DNA from: Nostoc paludosum FACHB-159
Lineage (GTDB): Bacteria; Cyanobacteriota; Cyanobacteriia; Cyanobacteriales; Nostocaceae
Direction of reading: 5' to 3'
Assembly (NCBI RefSeq): GCF_014698835.1
Contig: NZ_JACJTU010000018.1
Span: 93,553 to 157,552, forward strand
DNA length: 64,000 nt
Part shown: positions 61,392 through 64,000 of the stretch, in pieces
Layout of the letters: every line of letters begins with the position of its first letter
Numbering within the stretch: position 1 is the stretch's first letter
Notes under the pieces: generated by a model
What the model was told of the DNA's origin: nothing
The model's database searches: none
The model's input: the letters and a program-made list of their open reading frames with translations, nothing else
Position numbers and translations under genes: made by a program

Positions 61392-62345
61392 ATGAACGCT
61401 GATTCGAGTCATCGCTACGATCGAAATATTTTGATTCAAGCTATACATACTGCCGTCAAAGGCAGAGCTAGATATAAAGTCAGTGGACTGAAGCATTCTG
61501 ATAGTCTCAAAAAATACATAGTATCAAGATTATCACAGGAGAAAATAATTGCCCAATTCCAGGTTAATGATTTGACAGGAAATGTTCTTGTAATTTTTAA
61601 TCAAGATTTGAGTCCAAATGCGATCGCCTTAATTCTCCAAAATATTGTTTTAGATTACACAAAAAAATTCAATAAACTACTTGTACCAAAAGTTGATATT
61701 AATGAAAAGCCTAAAACTTTACCTATATTTACAGTAAACAATCAGCTTATTCAATTATCTGGGGCTATTTTTTCCCTAGCTCTTTGTAGTGCATTGTTGC
61801 ACAGATATGGTCTCGATCGCAGTATTTTGCTAGCAATCCAAAAGCTGCATACTCCACTTGTCGATCGGCTCATTGTTGGTATCACTTTTTTTGGTGAACC
61901 ACTGGTTTTACTATTAATTAGTTTAGGAGTAGAAATTAATTGGTTATCTAATAACCGTCGCTGGCAAGCAACTACTTTGGGTATAGCTACCAGTGGTGCA
62001 ATGGTTTTAATGGCATTGCTAAAAGTACTTTTTGGTAGGGCGCGTCCAACGCTGTGGAAGTGGATTATTAATGTCGGTCACCCCAGCTTTCCCAGTGGTC
62101 ACGCCATGCTGTCTTTAGTCGTTTACGGTCTCATAGCCTACATTTTCGCTAAACAATATCCTCAAAGGCAAAAGCAAATTTTCACGTTGGCTGCTATTTT
62201 AATTATTGCCATCGGTTTTAGTCGGCTTTATCTAGGCGTTCATTGGCCGACAGATGTCTTTGTTGGTTATGCCGTAGGTTTATTATGCTTAGTCGCCTGC
62301 ATAATTACCTTAGAATTAGAACAAAAATATCTTGCTTATGAGTAA
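61392..62345 (+). CDS. PAP2 phosphatase with N-terminal HMA-like domain
   Basis: 317 residues. The C-terminal ~200 residues are a membrane PAP2-type acid phosphatase with all three motifs: K-x6-RP in KVLFGRARP, PSGH in SFPSGHAML, and SR-x5-H-x3-D in SRLYLGVHWPTDV. Such enzymes dephosphorylate lipid phosphates such as undecaprenyl diphosphate. The first ~100 residues (VKGRARYKVSGLKHSDSLKKYI, then VNDLTGNVLVIFN) look like an HMA-type ferredoxin fold without the CxxC metal motif. The fusion is unusual to my knowledge. Confidence 0.82.
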   Translation: MNADSSHRYDRNILIQAIHTAVKGRARYKVSGLKHSDSLKKYIVSRLSQEKIIAQFQVNDLTGNVLVIFNQDLSPNAIALILQNIVLDYTKKFNKLLVPKVDINEKPKTLPIFTVNNQLIQLSGAIFSLALCSALLHRYGLDRSILLAIQKLHTPLVDRLIVGITFFGEPLVLLLISLGVEINWLSNNRRWQATTLGIATSGAMVLMALLKVLFGRARPTLWKWIINVGHPSFPSGHAMLSLVVYGLIAYIFAKQYPQRQKQIFTLAAILIIAIGFSRLYLGVHWPTDVFVGYAVGLLCLVACIITLELEQKYLAYE

Positions 62346-62696
62346 ATTTGTTACTAATGAATTCACCGCGATCGCTAATCATTTATTAATTAGGTTAAAA
62401 GGAAAAATTAATCCCAATTTATTCTTACTTTGGCTATTTCCCTCTACCCACATCAGTAATTTTCCTTGTTTATATGTATATTTTATTGCGACTTTAACAT
62501 TATGTTTATAATTATTGCATTTTAATTAGCTAAACTTCACATTTTAGAGTAAAATTTACTTCTTCACGGTTAATCGAGAAATATAGCATTTATCTTCATT
62601 ATTTCTTAAATGCAATTTCATGGATTCTACCATTGTAGTAACAGCATAAAAAACTGATATTAGAAAAGTAGTTGTAAAAACATAGTTTGTTGAATC

Positions 62697-62861
62697 ATGA
62701 ATAAAAAATGGGCTGTTAAACGATTTACAATCAATCTGGCATCAGAAGAGGCACAGAAGCTTGAGCAATACTGCTCAACTACAGGCAGACCAGCAACCGA
62801 TGTCATTCGAGAGTTAATTCGCTCTCTTTCTACTAGTGAGGAAAAATTATCTCAAAAATAG
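62697..62861 (+). CDS. Small ribbon-helix-helix (CopG-like) protein
   Basis: 54 residues: MNKKWAVKRFTINLASEEA, then KLEQYCSTTGRPATDVIRELIRSL. The beta-strand KRFTINL followed by two helices with the GRPATDVIRE turn is the CopG/Arc ribbon-helix-helix DNA-binding pattern. Such proteins often regulate toxin-antitoxin operons; no toxin follows, and a hairpin comes 56 bp after the stop. The rest of 62346-62696 is AT-rich with no gene seen. Confidence 0.6.
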   Translation: MNKKWAVKRFTINLASEEAQKLEQYCSTTGRPATDVIRELIRSLSTSEEKLSQK

Positions 62862-62916
62862 AGCGTATTTGTTGAGCTAAGCAATAGGCAATAGGAAAGA
62901 TTAATTTCAAAATTTC

Positions 62917-62945
62917 AAGCCTCTCCCCTATTAGGAGAGAGGCTT
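62917..62945. terminator. Hairpin after the CopG-like gene
   Basis: AAGCCTCTC and GAGAGGCTT form a perfect 9-bp stem around an 11-base loop. No T-tract follows. It is also of the CTCTCCCC...GGAGAG type common in cyanobacterial spacers. Confidence 0.5.
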
Positions 62946-63130
62946 AGACAGAGGTTTTGCAGAACTTATAAATCTTCAACCGGCCTGATATTTAGAGGAG
63001 ATCCCATGATTTGTTGCAGCGATGCCAAAGGTAGATAGAACTGTCAAGCCAATAGTATCGCTCTAATTTGTACATCAAAAGCGATGTCTGACGACAAGAC
63101 GCTCCGCCTCTACGCCACAAAGTTTATCTA

Positions 63131-63505
63131 TTACGTAGTAGGCAAGTCTCCTTCAGGTAAAATATTATCTATACTAAGTACCCAAGGTATACCTTTGTCA
63201 ATTGGAGAACTAACAGTAATTCTAGCTCTGTTGCTAAACTGTTTTAACTTCTCAGCAAAATCGGGAACAGTTTTCATAATGTTGCGATAACTTTGCATAT
63301 CGTGACAAATCATAATTAATATGAGAATGCCACTATTGATTTGGAAATACCAATGACAACTAGATAACAACATGCGTGTCATATTGTCACACGCCAAGAA
63401 AAAGCTTTTTTTAGTTGCTTCTTCAAGTTGTCTGAATAATATTTCACTCACTCTTATTGTTTGATTTGAAGGCAAATCATCTGGAGGTAGACAAGATTTA
63501 TTCAT
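63131..63505 (-). CDS. Small protein of unknown function
   Basis: 124 residues from an ATG at 63505. Reads as alpha/beta: TIRVSEILFRQLEEATKKSFFLAC, a hydrophobic stretch YFQINSGILILIMICHDMQSYRN, then a helix FAEKLKQFSNRARI and IPWVLSIDNILPEGD. I do not recognise a family. The composition looks protein-like and no repeat underlies it, so it is probably real. No operon partner. Confidence 0.4.
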   Translation of the reverse strand: MNKSCLPPDDLPSNQTIRVSEILFRQLEEATKKSFFLACDNMTRMLLSSCHWYFQINSGILILIMICHDMQSYRNIMKTVPDFAEKLKQFSNRARITVSSPIDKGIPWVLSIDNILPEGDLPTT

Positions 63506-64000
63506 AAAACTTTAGCCAGTGGCAAAGTACGACAATGATTCTTTGCACAAATATTGCAGAAAAATTCAGCCTTCACATAGGAATCCTAATTTGATTGGGT
63601 GAAAAAACTCGCCGTCAATTGGAAAAAGCTGATTCCCTACCTGTAGATACACAATTAATCGCGTACCAACTCCCTATTCTCTGACGGGAAAATCAAATCA
63701 GATTACCATAGCCGATTTTGCAATAGATATGTGCATATTCGTTTAACTGAAGCAGTAATTTTTAGTGAGGCAAAATTTACCCCAAAGAGCGAAATTGGTC
63801 GGTTGTGTATTCTTTAGGACTTATATGCTTTGGTCACATAGGTTAGGCAGTATTAATTGCTCAGAGCAATGAAGTAAATGGGTTTATACTTACCCCGGAT
63901 TTCTCACCAAGATTGAAAGAAGAGGGGTCAAAAACTGCCAAAATGTATGTTGCAAAAGAATTCCAGCAGCTTAAAGCATGACCCCAAGTAAAAATCATTC
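63506..64000. other. Right-end region with possible gene remnants
   Basis: No intact gene. Short protein-like frames, such as one reading LGEKTRRQLEKADSLPVDTQ near 63595-63680, could be a decayed gene, but they are too short to identify. Confidence 0.3.

Noticed and set aside
1..64000. tRNA or rRNA genes
   Set aside because: Reading for T-arm signatures found only the one in the tmRNA; no clear tRNA or rRNA was recognised, although no covariance search was possible.

Overview
The window is chromosomal DNA from a cyanobacterium, most likely a filamentous, heterocyst-type (Nostocales) strain. The direct evidence is a complete allophycocyanin core gene set (apcE, apcA, apcB, apcC), the cyanobacterial F0F1 ATP synthase operon with both b and b' subunits but no beta/epsilon genes, two diflavin flavoproteins, frequent HIP1 octamers (GCGATCGC) and a tmRNA whose tag reads ANNIVKFARREALVAA. 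The ApcE has four linker repeats, as in Nostoc-type pentacylindrical phycobilisome cores. The genus is not resolved.

Layout. 1-3 kb: possible conflict/defence genes (a STAND NTPase cut by the window edge, a Uma2 nuclease, an AbiJ/HEPN-like protein). 3-5 kb: a diiron acyl-ACP-desaturase-like protein and uppS, then a repeat-rich gap. 5.7-10.3 kb: two paralogous single-pass proteins with Ig-like domains, one ending in WD40 repeats. 10.3-12.4 kb: a methyltransferase and ftsW. 12.7-14.7 kb: an H-NOX gas sensor with its histidine kinase. 14.9-18 kb: a methyltransferase plus heme-oxygenase-like diiron enzyme operon, divergent from an Fe(II)/2OG-dioxygenase-like gene. 18-23.4 kb: apcE-apcA-apcB-apcC on the minus strand. 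23.9-25.8 kb: two tandem secreted paralogs and comB. 25.9-29.1 kb: an AT-rich three-gene McrB-like/LlaJI-like restriction operon without a DNA methyltransferase. 29.4-30.6 kb: a methyltransferase. 31-37.6 kb: the atp operon (I, a, c, b', b, delta, alpha, gamma). 37.7-38.5 kb: a Uma2/YoeB gene scar and ssrA. 38.8-46.9 kb: a propeller/cadherin/RTX-like protein, a collar-GNAT-collar-collar operon, a TIGR03032 protein and a transposase remnant. 48-51.7 kb: a Flv3-like/Flv1-like pair. 52-58 kb: nagA, purE and two ammonium transporters. 58-64 kb: a membrane GTPase, cysC, a PAP2 phosphatase with an extra N-terminal domain, and two small proteins.

How the parts work together. Light harvesting (phycobilisome core), ATP synthesis, oxygen photoreduction (Flv) and ammonium uptake are housekeeping photosynthetic functions. 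The accessory interest lies in four places: the collar/GNAT operon with its large secreted-type neighbours, the H-NOX sensor beside a small oxygenase/methyltransferase cluster, the McrB-LlaJI-like operon, and the Ig/WD40 pair. Spacers are dense with short palindromes, degenerate heptad repeats and MITE-like inverted repeats, some of which have become the ends of genes. The c subunit of ATP synthase has an unusual N-terminal extension that looks like a partial duplication.
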